DNA from: Croceibacterium segetis
GTDB lineage: Bacteria; Pseudomonadota; Alphaproteobacteria; Sphingomonadales; Sphingomonadaceae
Direction of reading: 5' to 3'
Length of the DNA stretch: 32,587 bases
Assembly: GCF_011320115.1 (NCBI RefSeq)
Contig: NZ_JAANOZ010000023.1
Location: forward strand, 1 to 32,587
Shown: positions 12,997-18,599 of the stretch, piece by piece
Layout: every line of letters starts with the position of its first letter
Numbering within the stretch: the stretch's first letter is position 1
Notes under the pieces: generated by a model
Told to the model about the DNA's origin: nothing
What the model saw: only the letters and a program-made list of their open reading frames with translations
Databases searched by the model: none
Position numbers and translations under genes: made by a program

Positions 12997-13331
12997 TGCA
13001 CCTTCCCCTTGGCATCGCGCAACTGCTCGATCTCGTGGCCGAGCCGGTAGCCGCTGTCGGTGACGATCCGTTCGACGCTGATCAGGCGGTCGCTCAGCGA
13101 GCCGATCTCGGCACGCAGCTGGGCATTCTCCTGCGTCAGCAGCTTGACCCGCTCCTGCGCCTCGTTGGTGTGTTGCGGGTGGAGCGGCTTGCCCCACATG
13201 CTCTCGAGCGGATAGCCGTGCTTGATCTTCTGGCGAGTGTTGTAGAGCCAACCTCCGACGCTCACGCCGACGACCAGAACGGCCCCGAGCACGCCAAACA
13301 TGACAATGGTCACAATGTTATCGGGGCTCAT
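12993..13331 (-). CDS. PspB-like small membrane coiled-coil protein (array member 7)
   Basis: A 112-aa protein, the longest of the array. A strong membrane segment (6-29, VTIVMFGVLGAVLVVGVSVGGW) is followed by a Lys/His/Pro-containing linker (about 33-55). The coiled coil is RVKLLTQENAQLRAEIGSL and the motif RLISVERIVTDSGYRL, then EIEQLRD. This motif variant is the closest to the PspC tail encoded in the same operon. The start overlaps the preceding stop by one base. Confidence 0.82.
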   Translation of the reverse strand: MSPDNIVTIVMFGVLGAVLVVGVSVGGWLYNTRQKIKHGYPLESMWGKPLHPQHTNEAQERVKLLTQENAQLRAEIGSLSDRLISVERIVTDSGYRLGHEIEQLRDAKGKVQ

Positions 13332-13633
13332 CAGTTGAGTTCCTCGTCAGCAATGCGGGCGAGGGCGGGCGCCTCGCGCAGGGTTTCGATTTGGGCGGCG
13401 AGATCGACGCCCTTGTCGGTGGCAATGCGTTCGAGCACGCGCATGCGCTGCTCGAGCCGTTCGACGTGCGCCCCATACTGCGCGGCCTTTTCGGCAGTCT
13501 GGTCGGCCATCAGCTCGAGCTTGCGCTCCCTGAAACCGATGTAGCGTTTGGCGACCTCGGCGATCATGGCCAGCGTGACCGGCAAGCCGACGGCGATGGC
13601 CACGATGGCGATAACGGTCGTTCCCGTGCTCAT
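13331..13633 (-). CDS. PspB-like small membrane coiled-coil protein (array member 6)
   Basis: A 100-aa protein: membrane segment 5-25 (TTVIAIVAIAVGLPVTLAMI), basic segment (KRYIGFRERKLEL), then TAEKAAQYGAHVERLEQRM and RVLERIATDKGVDLA with IETLRE. The TAEKAAQY block is shared with members 1 and 2, marking a subgroup. The end, EAPALARIADEELN, is unique. It overlaps the previous gene by four bases (ATGA-type junction). Predicted membrane-anchored, with the coiled coil probably cytoplasmic. Confidence 0.82.
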   Translation of the reverse strand: MSTGTTVIAIVAIAVGLPVTLAMIAEVAKRYIGFRERKLELMADQTAEKAAQYGAHVERLEQRMRVLERIATDKGVDLAAQIETLREAPALARIADEELN

Positions 13634-13908
13634 ATCACCGTGCTCCCCTGATCACGCAGACGCTCAATCTGGTGGGCGATGTCCTGCCCGCGATCGGTGG
13701 CGATGCGCTCGAGCACACGGACACGTTCCTCGAGCATTTCCGTGTAGTCGCTGGGGCTGGTCGACCGAGCGCGGTACGCCTCGGCCTCGACTTCGATCTT
13801 GCGCTGCTTGTAGGCGATCCAACGCTGAAAGCTGGTGCCGATCGTGATCAGCACTCCGATGGCGACGCCGGCAAAGGCGACAGCGGCAATGGCTTCCGCC
13901 GGCCCCAT
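13630..13908 (-). CDS. PspB-like small membrane coiled-coil protein (array member 5)
   Basis: A 92-aa protein: membrane segment 5-26 (EAIAAVAFAGVAIGVLITIG), basic helix (QRWIAYKQRKIEVEAEAYRA), then EERVRVLERIATDRGQDIA and HQIERLRD. The motif region is identical to member 4 from ERIATD to IERLR, and the DNA is identical over 50 bp (13667-13716 and 13942-13991). This points to recent duplication or gene conversion. Start and upstream stop overlap by one base. Confidence 0.82.
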   Translation of the reverse strand: MGPAEAIAAVAFAGVAIGVLITIGTSFQRWIAYKQRKIEVEAEAYRARSTSPSDYTEMLEERVRVLERIATDRGQDIAHQIERLRDQGSTVI

Positions 13909-13991
13909 CAGATCTTCTCCTCAATCCCGCGCAAGCGTTCGATCTGGTGGGCGATGTCCTGCCCGCGATCGGTGGCGATGCGCTCGAGCAC
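13667..13991. repeat. Two exact 50-bp direct repeats in neighbouring array genes
   Basis: Positions 13667-13716 and 13942-13991 are identical by eye and encode the conserved motif of array members 5 and 4. The flanks diverge quickly. The copies are 275 bp apart, close to one gene length, as expected for tandem gene duplication. Confidence 0.85.
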
Positions 13992-14183
13992 GCGGACCCG
14001 GTCCTCGATCAGGTCGGCGCGATCGTCCCGCGGCGCCAGCCGGGGCACCCTGGCTTGCGCCTCTAGCTCGAGCTTGCGGAGCTTGAAGTCGAGCCGGCGC
14101 CTGTAAGCCTGCGTGACCATGAAGAACATGATTAAGCCTGCAATCACGAGCGTGAAGAAGACGAGAAACTCACCCGGTTGCAT
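13908..14183 (-). CDS. PspB-like small membrane coiled-coil protein (array member 4)
   Basis: A 91-aa protein: membrane segment 5-24 (EFLVFFTLVIAGLIMFFMVT), very basic stretch (YRRRLDFKLRKLELEAQ), Pro/Arg/Asp-rich linker, then DRVRVLERIATDRGQDIA and HQIERLRG. Nearest relative in the array is member 5. The start overlaps the previous stop by one base. The charge distribution (basic residues right after the membrane segment) predicts a cytoplasmic C-terminal coiled coil. Confidence 0.82.
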   Translation of the reverse strand: MQPGEFLVFFTLVIAGLIMFFMVTQAYRRRLDFKLRKLELEAQARVPRLAPRDDRADLIEDRVRVLERIATDRGQDIAHQIERLRGIEEKI

Positions 14184-14515
14184 CAGATGTCGCTCCCTTG
14201 TTCGATTCTTTTCGGCCGATCGCGCAGCGCTTCGATTTCGCTGGCGAGGGTGTAGCCGCGGTCGGTGACGATCTTCTCGAGCACGATGAGGCGGTCCTGC
14301 ATCGTCTCGACCTGGTCCGTGAGGCGCTTGTTCTCGTGTTTGAGACTTTCCACGAGAGCGGGGCTCTCATCGGCGATCTGGCGGCGCCGGGCGCGCCGGC
14401 CGCCGCCGGGAAAGTCCGGCATTCCATGCTTGGCACGGATAGCCGTCTTCATGATTCCGCCCAGCGTACCGATGGCGATGATCGCAAGGACAAATTCAGG
14501 CCCACCAAAGCTCAT
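14183..14515 (-). CDS. PspB-like small membrane coiled-coil protein (array member 3)
   Basis: A 110-aa protein: hydrophobic segment 7-24 (EFVLAIIAIGTLGGIM), a Gly/Arg-rich linker (GGGRRARRRQ), a coiled coil (LKHENKRLTDQVETMQDRL), then VLEKIVTDRGYTLA and IEALRD. ATG 14515 is ten bases after the member 2 stop and has GAGGGGG upstream. The coiled coil resembles that of member 7 (both carry EN-rich heptads), suggesting they form one subgroup. Confidence 0.82.
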   Translation of the reverse strand: MSFGGPEFVLAIIAIGTLGGIMKTAIRAKHGMPDFPGGGRRARRRQIADESPALVESLKHENKRLTDQVETMQDRLIVLEKIVTDRGYTLASEIEALRDRPKRIEQGSDI

Positions 14516-14525
14516 TTCATCCCCC

Positions 14526-14813
14526 TCAGTTGCGCGATGTGTCGCGCTGATCTTCCAACCGCTCTTCGACGCGGCGCGTGTCGCGCAACGCCTCGATCTG
14601 GGTAGCGACGTCGTAGCCGCCGTCGGTCACGATCCGCTCGAGGACCCGCACGCGGTCTTCCAACTCCTTGTTGCTGGCGGCGTACTGCGCGGCCTTTTCG
14701 GCGGTCGTGTTGGCCTGCATCTGCATCATTTCCTTGCGATGCTTGGTCCAGATGGCGAGCATAGGGATGCCGAACACCATCAGGATGGCGGCGATCGGGA
14801 TCAGTTCGCCCAT
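14526..14813 (-). CDS. PspB-like small membrane coiled-coil protein (array member 2)
   Basis: A 95-aa protein beginning MGELIPIAAILMVFGIPML (membrane segment 5-22), then KHRKEMMQMQ, TAEKAAQYAASNKELEDRV, RVLERIVTDGGYDVA, IEALRDTRRVEERLED. It is closely similar to member 1 from first to last residue (MGEL start, TAEKAAQYA, RDTRRVE end), a tandem duplicate pair. The stop of member 1 and this ATG share one base (TGATG); a GTG one codon upstream is not needed. Confidence 0.85.
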   Translation of the reverse strand: MGELIPIAAILMVFGIPMLAIWTKHRKEMMQMQANTTAEKAAQYAASNKELEDRVRVLERIVTDGGYDVATQIEALRDTRRVEERLEDQRDTSRN

Positions 14814-15109
14814 CACACCTTCTCCTGCGCTCTGGGTGCTTCGAGCCGCTGTTCGACCCGGCGGGTGTCGCGCAGCGCTTCGATCTGGCTCGCGACATTG
14901 TAGCCGCTGTCGGTAACGATGCGCTCGAGCACGCGAATGCGGTCTTCCATCTCGGTGATCCGACTGGCGTACTGCGCGGCCTTCTCGGCACTGTTTTCCG
15001 CCGTGGCGGCGATGCGCTTTTCCTCCAGTTTCGCGTGGCTCTTCACCCAGACGATGCCAACCACCATCAGGAACGGTGCCAACGGAACCAGGATTCCCAA
15101 TTCACCCAT
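14813..15109 (-). CDS. PspB-like small membrane coiled-coil protein (array member 1)
   Basis: A 98-aa protein beginning MGELGILVPLAPFLMVVGIV (membrane segment 5-21), then a Lys-rich stretch, AEKAAQYASRITEMEDRI, RVLERIVTDSGYNVA, IEALRDTRRVEQRLE. The frame is open to 15613, but ATG 15109 has GGGGGAG nine bases upstream and sits 23 bases after the pspC stop, leaving no room for an independent promoter. It is the first of nine paralogues and is expected to be co-expressed with pspABC. Confidence 0.85.
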   Translation of the reverse strand: MGELGILVPLAPFLMVVGIVWVKSHAKLEEKRIAATAENSAEKAAQYASRITEMEDRIRVLERIVTDSGYNVASQIEALRDTRRVEQRLEAPRAQEKV

Positions 15110-15132
15110 TTCAAATACTCCCCCGAGCAGGC

Positions 15133-15513
15133 TCAGCGCAGCCGTTCGATCTCGGCCGACAGGCGCGGATTGCTGCTGACGTAATAGTTCTCGACCTCGG
15201 CCAGGCGGCGATCGACGTCGCGGAAGCGGGCGCGGATTTCGCGGGCGGTGCGCTGGGGCGATTGCCGCACGCGCTGCCAGTACTTCTGCTCCTGCGCGTC
15301 GACGTAGAGGTGGGCGGGCTTCTTGTTGAGGAACAGCCCGGCGAGGAAGTACATCGGCAAGGTCACCCCGCTCAGTGGCGTGAAGACCGAGAGGACCATC
15401 GCCAGGCGAACCCAGCCGACGTTGATGCCGGTGTAGTCGGCGATCCCGGCGCAGACGCCCATCAGCTTGCCGTTCTGCTTGTCGCGGTACAGCTTGGTGC
15501 GCTCGCTGGTCAT
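15133..15513 (-). CDS. pspC: Phage-shock protein C (PspC-domain membrane protein)
   Basis: Inner-membrane sensor that, with PspB, releases PspF from PspA during envelope stress. The 126-aa protein starts with the PspC domain (KLMGVCAGIADYTGINVGWV, then LAMVLSVFTPLSGVTLPMYF as the membrane part). It ends in a cytoplasmic helix, RRLAEVENYYVSSNPRLSAE then IERLR. That tail corresponds to the E. coli PspC tail (ERYVTSDTF-type) and to the motif of the array proteins. It overlaps pspB by four bases (ATGA). Confidence 0.93.
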   Translation of the reverse strand: MTSERTKLYRDKQNGKLMGVCAGIADYTGINVGWVRLAMVLSVFTPLSGVTLPMYFLAGLFLNKKPAHLYVDAQEQKYWQRVRQSPQRTAREIRARFRDVDRRLAEVENYYVSSNPRLSAEIERLR

Positions 15514-15806
15514 TTGCGGGTTCCCTTCTCGGCCAGCAGGCGATCGAGCTCGCGTAGCGGCTGGTTGTCGATTTCACGGTCGGCCTGGAGCCGCGCCGGT
15601 TTGAATTCTGCATTATCGGAGGCCACGAGCCGTTCGACGGTGTCCATCCGTTCGTCGAGACGCTTGGCGAGCTGGTAGAGCTCCTCGAGCAGGACCTCGT
15701 CGTCGTTGGTAATGGTCGCGGCGGTTTTCCACTTGGTGATGTAGTGGAAGATGATCCACGGCAGCCCCAGGAAAATTACTGGGATAATAAAGACTTCCTC
15801 GCCCAC
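15510..15806 (-). CDS. pspB: Phage-shock protein B
   Basis: Small inner-membrane partner of PspC. The 98-aa protein has an N-terminal membrane segment (FIIPVIFLGLPWIIFHY), then a coiled coil LLEELYQLAKRLDERMDTVE and RLVASDN. This aligns with E. coli PspB (LAxxAKRMRERIxxLE) but has about 25 extra C-terminal residues. The start is GTG at 15806, with AGGAGG upstream inside the end of pspA and a three-base gap from the pspA stop. Confidence 0.85.
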   Translation of the reverse strand: MGEEVFIIPVIFLGLPWIIFHYITKWKTAATITNDDEVLLEELYQLAKRLDERMDTVERLVASDNAEFKPARLQADREIDNQPLRELDRLLAEKGTRK

Positions 15807-15809
15807 GGA

Positions 15810-16505
15810 TCAATCCTCCTGCTTGTCGTTGTCGCCGGCCTTGCCGAGCGCGCGCTTCATGGCCTCGAGCTCCTCGTCGATCTTGTCCGAGCTCTCGAGC
15901 GCGGAAATCTCGTCGGCCAGACTCGGCGTGCCGGTGCCGTCGGCGATCGACAGCGCGTCGGCGCGGCCTTCTGCATAGTCGACCCGACGCTCGAGCTGAT
16001 CGAAGCGGGTCAGCGCTTCGTCGACCCGCTCGTTGGTCATCAGGCTGCGCAGCTTGACGCGGTTCTCGGCGCTTTCGAGACGGGCGGCGATCTGGCTCTG
16101 CCGGCTGCGCGCCTCGCGCAGGCGGTTCTGCAGCTTGGCGATGTCCTGCTCATAAGCGCGCAGGGCGTCGTCCAGCACGGCGATCTCGGTCTTGAGCTGC
16201 TCGGCCATGTCGGCCGCCTTCTTCTTCTCCATCAGCGCGGCGCGGGCGAGATCGTCACGGTCCTTGCTGAGGGCGAGCTGGGCTTTCTCCTGCCAATCGG
16301 CCTGGAGCCGGTCGAGCTTGACCGTGTGGCGGTGCATTTCCTTCTGATCGGCGATGGTGCGGGCGGCGCTGGCACGAACTTCGACCAGCGTCTCCTCCAT
16401 CTCCATGATGATCATGCGGATCATCTTGGACGGGTCGTCGGCCTGCTCGAGCAGATCGTTGAAGTTGGCCGCGATGATATCGCGGGTACGTGAGAAAATG
16501 CCCAT
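15810..16505 (-). CDS. pspA: Phage-shock protein A (PspA/IM30/Vipp1 family)
   Basis: ESCRT-III-like coiled-coil protein that binds and represses PspF and forms assemblies protecting the inner membrane. From ATG 16505 the protein is 231 aa: amphipathic helix MGIFSRTRDIIAANFNDLLE, then DDPSKMIRMIIMEMEETLVE, then long helices rich in Lys/Glu/Gln/Ala to the end. The frame is open for 51 codons further upstream to an ATG at 16658 that overlaps the previous stop, but that start has no Shine-Dalgarno and the family N-terminus is MGIFSR, so 16505 was chosen. Confidence 0.95.
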   Translation of the reverse strand: MGIFSRTRDIIAANFNDLLEQADDPSKMIRMIIMEMEETLVEVRASAARTIADQKEMHRHTVKLDRLQADWQEKAQLALSKDRDDLARAALMEKKKAADMAEQLKTEIAVLDDALRAYEQDIAKLQNRLREARSRQSQIAARLESAENRVKLRSLMTNERVDEALTRFDQLERRVDYAEGRADALSIADGTGTPSLADEISALESSDKIDEELEAMKRALGKAGDNDKQED

Positions 16506-16654
16506 CCAGACGGCTCCGGCAGCTAGAGAGTTACGAGTAGGGGTCGGGCTCGTGCGCAAGCGCTCGATCTCGAGATCGATCCGCGAGGCCTCGCGCTCGT
16601 CGCGCGCGGTGCGGCGCGGACTGATCGGGGTCAGCGGATTGATCGGATCACGGC

Positions 16655-16825
16655 TCATGCGAGCACGACCAGCGGAAGACCGACGGCCGCAGCGCCCGCG
16701 TGGCCCGCCCCCATCGGTGCGCCGAGCTGCAAGCTCATCGCGTAGACGTTGAAGGCGACCATCATGGCCACGCTGACCAGCGCGGCGATGCCGAGCTTGC
16801 TGGTTAGAAAGTGGCGATCGAACAT
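16655..16825 (-). CDS. 56-aa membrane peptide, first gene of the psp operon
   Basis: From ATG 16825, with AGGAGGAC about eight bases upstream, the frame encodes 56 residues. Two hydrophobic stretches are visible: KLGIAALVSVAMMVAFNVYA and AGAAAVGLPLVVLA, separated by a Gly-rich turn. I do not recognise a family. It lies about 30 bases downstream of the expected sigma-54 transcription start and upstream of pspA, so it should be induced with the psp genes. The frame is open to 16846, but that start would precede the ribosome-binding site. Confidence 0.65.
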   Translation of the reverse strand: MFDRHFLTSKLGIAALVSVAMMVAFNVYAMSLQLGAPMGAGHAGAAAVGLPLVVLA

Positions 16826-16865
16826 CGGATTGTCCTCCTGATCCAAACCTGATGTTCCCCTATTC

Positions 16866-16881
16866 GCAAGCGCCGTGCCAA
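16866..16881 (-). promoter_or_regulatory. Sigma-54 promoter of the psp operon
   Basis: The minus strand reads TTGGCACGGCGCTTGC, matching the sigma-54 consensus TGGCAC-N5-TTGC exactly, with GG at -24 and GC at -12. The predicted transcription start is near 16854. The divergent neighbour encodes the sigma-54 activator PspF, so the assignment is strongly supported. Confidence 0.92.
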
Positions 16882-16939
16882 TTTGCGGGAATGGCGGATT
16901 CCGGTCGGTTTGCCGGCAACGCGCTCGGCGGCTCGTGGC

Positions 16940-16968
16940 GCGTATTGCCAGATGTTGGGAAAATACGC
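16940..16968. promoter_or_regulatory. Inverted repeat between pspF and the psp promoter, possible PspF enhancer site
   Basis: Arms GCGTATT (16940-16946) and AATACGC (16962-16968) are perfect inverted repeats separated by 15 bp. They sit about 60-100 bp upstream of the sigma-54 -24 element and just before the pspF start. The position fits a PspF upstream activating sequence or pspF autoregulation, but the PspF recognition sequence in this lineage is not known to me. Confidence 0.35.
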
Positions 16969-16980
16969 TAAGGATCGGGC

Positions 16981-18009
16981 ATGGAGCGGGGTAACCAGTT
17001 CGTCGGTCAGTCCAGCGTGTTCCTCGACGCGGTCGAGCGGGCCAGCCGCGCCGCGCCGATGCGCCGGCCGGTGCTGGTGATCGGCGAGCGCGGCACCGGC
17101 AAGGAGCTGATCGCCGAACGCCTCCACCGACTGTCGAACCGCTGGGAGGAGCCGCTCGTCACGATGAACTGCGCGGCGCTTCCGGAAACGCTGATCGAGG
17201 CCGAGCTGTTCGGCCACGAGGCGGGCTCGTTCACCGGCGCTACCAAATCTCGCGCCGGAAGGTTCGAGGAAGCCGACCGGGGCACGCTATTTCTCGACGA
17301 ACTGGCGACTCTGTCCATGGGGGCGCAGGAACGGTTGCTGCGTGCGGTCGAGTATGGCGAGGTCACCCGCATCGGTTCGTCGCACCCGATCCGGGTGGAC
17401 GTGCGCATCGTCGCCGCGACCAACGAGGACCTGCCGCGCCTGGCGGACGAGGGCCGCTTCCGCGCCGACTTGCTCGACCGGCTGTGCTTCGAGGTCATCA
17501 CCCTGCCGCCGCTACGCGTTCGCGAGGGCGATATCCCGGTCCTTGCCGACTATTTTGGGCGGCGGATGGCGGCCGAGATCGGTTGGGAGCAATGGCCGGG
17601 CTTCGCGGACCACGTGAGCCGCCAGCTCGAGGACTACACCTGGCCGGGCAACGTGCGCGAGCTGCGCAATGTGATCGAACGCGCCGTCTATCGCTGGGGC
17701 AATTGGGAAGAGCCGATCGGCCACGTCCAGTTCGATCCCTTCGAAAGCCCGTGGAAGCCGCTCGGCGAACGCTCGCACAAGGCCGCAGAACAACCGCACA
17801 ATGGTGCCGAACCCGCGCCGGCGCGCACCGACTACGACACTGTCGCCGACTTGCGCGCTGCGGTCGAGGCGCACGAGCGGGCGATCGTCGAGCACCACCT
17901 CGGCCGCAACCGCTGGAACCAGCGCCAGACCGCCAAGGCGCTCGGCCTGACTTACGACCAGCTGCGCCATTGCATCCGCAAGCACGGCTTGGCCGACGCC
18001 GACGCCTAG
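16981..18009 (+). CDS. pspF: PspF, sigma-54-dependent transcription activator
   Basis: AAA+ enhancer-binding protein that remodels sigma-54 RNA polymerase at psp promoters and is held inactive by PspA. The 342-aa protein has no N-terminal receiver domain. It has Walker A GERGTGKE (35-42), the sigma-54 contact loop GSFTGA (82-87; usual form GAFTGA), Walker B GTLFLDEL (101-108), arginine-finger segment FRADLLDRL (160-168) and WPGNVRELRNVIERAVYR. The C-terminal Fis-type helix-turn-helix is at about 300-340 (RNRWNQRQTAKALGLTYDQL). It is divergent from the psp operon it should control. Confidence 0.95.
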   Translation: MERGNQFVGQSSVFLDAVERASRAAPMRRPVLVIGERGTGKELIAERLHRLSNRWEEPLVTMNCAALPETLIEAELFGHEAGSFTGATKSRAGRFEEADRGTLFLDELATLSMGAQERLLRAVEYGEVTRIGSSHPIRVDVRIVAATNEDLPRLADEGRFRADLLDRLCFEVITLPPLRVREGDIPVLADYFGRRMAAEIGWEQWPGFADHVSRQLEDYTWPGNVRELRNVIERAVYRWGNWEEPIGHVQFDPFESPWKPLGERSHKAAEQPHNGAEPAPARTDYDTVADLRAAVEAHERAIVEHHLGRNRWNQRQTAKALGLTYDQLRHCIRKHGLADADA

Positions 18010-18168
18010 CGTTCAGCCTTCCGTCTGCTGAACGCGCTGTGCAGCCGCCAGCAAGTTCTGCACCGGACCTGCGACACATTCTTACCAAGTGAGAGGGACT
18101 TCCGTGGTTGGCGGTGGCATATCTCGTTCATCGGCAGACGCCGAAAGATGAACAGAAGGACCGCTACG

Positions 18169-18534
18169 ATGACCAAGAAATTCCTCCTCGCCGCCCCGCT
18201 CGCCCTCGCGGCTGGGGCGCTTTTCACCGCTCCGGCTTCGGCCGCGCCGTGGCACGCCAACCCCGGCCAGCTTCGCGCCGAGATCGCCCAGCTCGATCGC
18301 CAGATCGACCGCAAGCCGGGCCTCTCCAACCGCGAAGAGCGCGTGCTCGAACAGCGCGTCGACCGGCTGCAGGACCTATACCGCAGCTATGCCCGCCACG
18401 GCTTCACGCGCGGCGAGCTGCAGACCCTCGAGCGCGAGATCGCCTCGGTGCGGGTTGCTATCCAACGCCAGTCGCACGACTGGAACAACCATCCGGGCCG
18501 CAACGATCGGCACGATCGCTACGACCATCGCTAA
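18169..18534 (+). CDS. Small secreted Arg/His-rich coiled-coil protein, unknown function
   Basis: A 121-aa product from ATG 18169, preceded by AGAAGGA; an in-frame ATG at 18148 would add seven residues. Signal peptide: [20 protein letters not shown] then ASAA, cleavage probably after ASA. The mature part is a charged helix ([40 protein letters not shown]) and a His/Arg/Asp/Asn-rich tail. I recognise no named family. Predicted periplasmic. It is followed by a hairpin with a T-run, so it is probably a single-gene transcript. Confidence 0.8.
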   Translation: MTKKFLLAAPLALAAGALFTAPASAAPWHANPGQLRAEIAQLDRQIDRKPGLSNREERVLEQRVDRLQDLYRSYARHGFTRGELQTLEREIASVRVAIQRQSHDWNNHPGRNDRHDRYDHR

Positions 18535-18536
18535 GG

Positions 18537-18556
18537 CTTGAGCTGACTCAAGTTTT
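18537..18556 (+). terminator. Intrinsic terminator-like hairpin
   Basis: CTTGAG (18537-18542), loop CTGA, CTCAAG (18547-18552), then TTTT, immediately after the stop codon of the small secreted protein. The 6-bp stem can be extended by two G-U pairs. It lies about 45 bases before leuC. Confidence 0.55.
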
Positions 18557-18599
18557 GATACCTTGTCAGCGCGGGGCCGGGAGGACTAGGCGAAAGCCC

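Noticed and set aside
13667-13991. Repeated DNA in the array as a CRISPR
   Set aside because: Only two long copies exist, both inside coding frames and spaced by a gene length, with no spacer pattern or cas genes.
12453-16505. Array genes as a phage or toxin-antitoxin cassette
   Set aside because: No integrase, capsid or toxin domain is present. The shared motif, spacing and sigma-54 promoter tie the genes to pspABC.
18011-18033. GTTCAG/CTGAAC inverted repeat after pspF as a terminator
   Set aside because: The stem is only 6 bp with an 11-base loop and no U-run follows.
18108-18599. N-terminal extension of the leuC frame to 640 residues
   Set aside because: The extension overlaps the small secreted protein and its terminator, while LeuC homology starts exactly at 18600.
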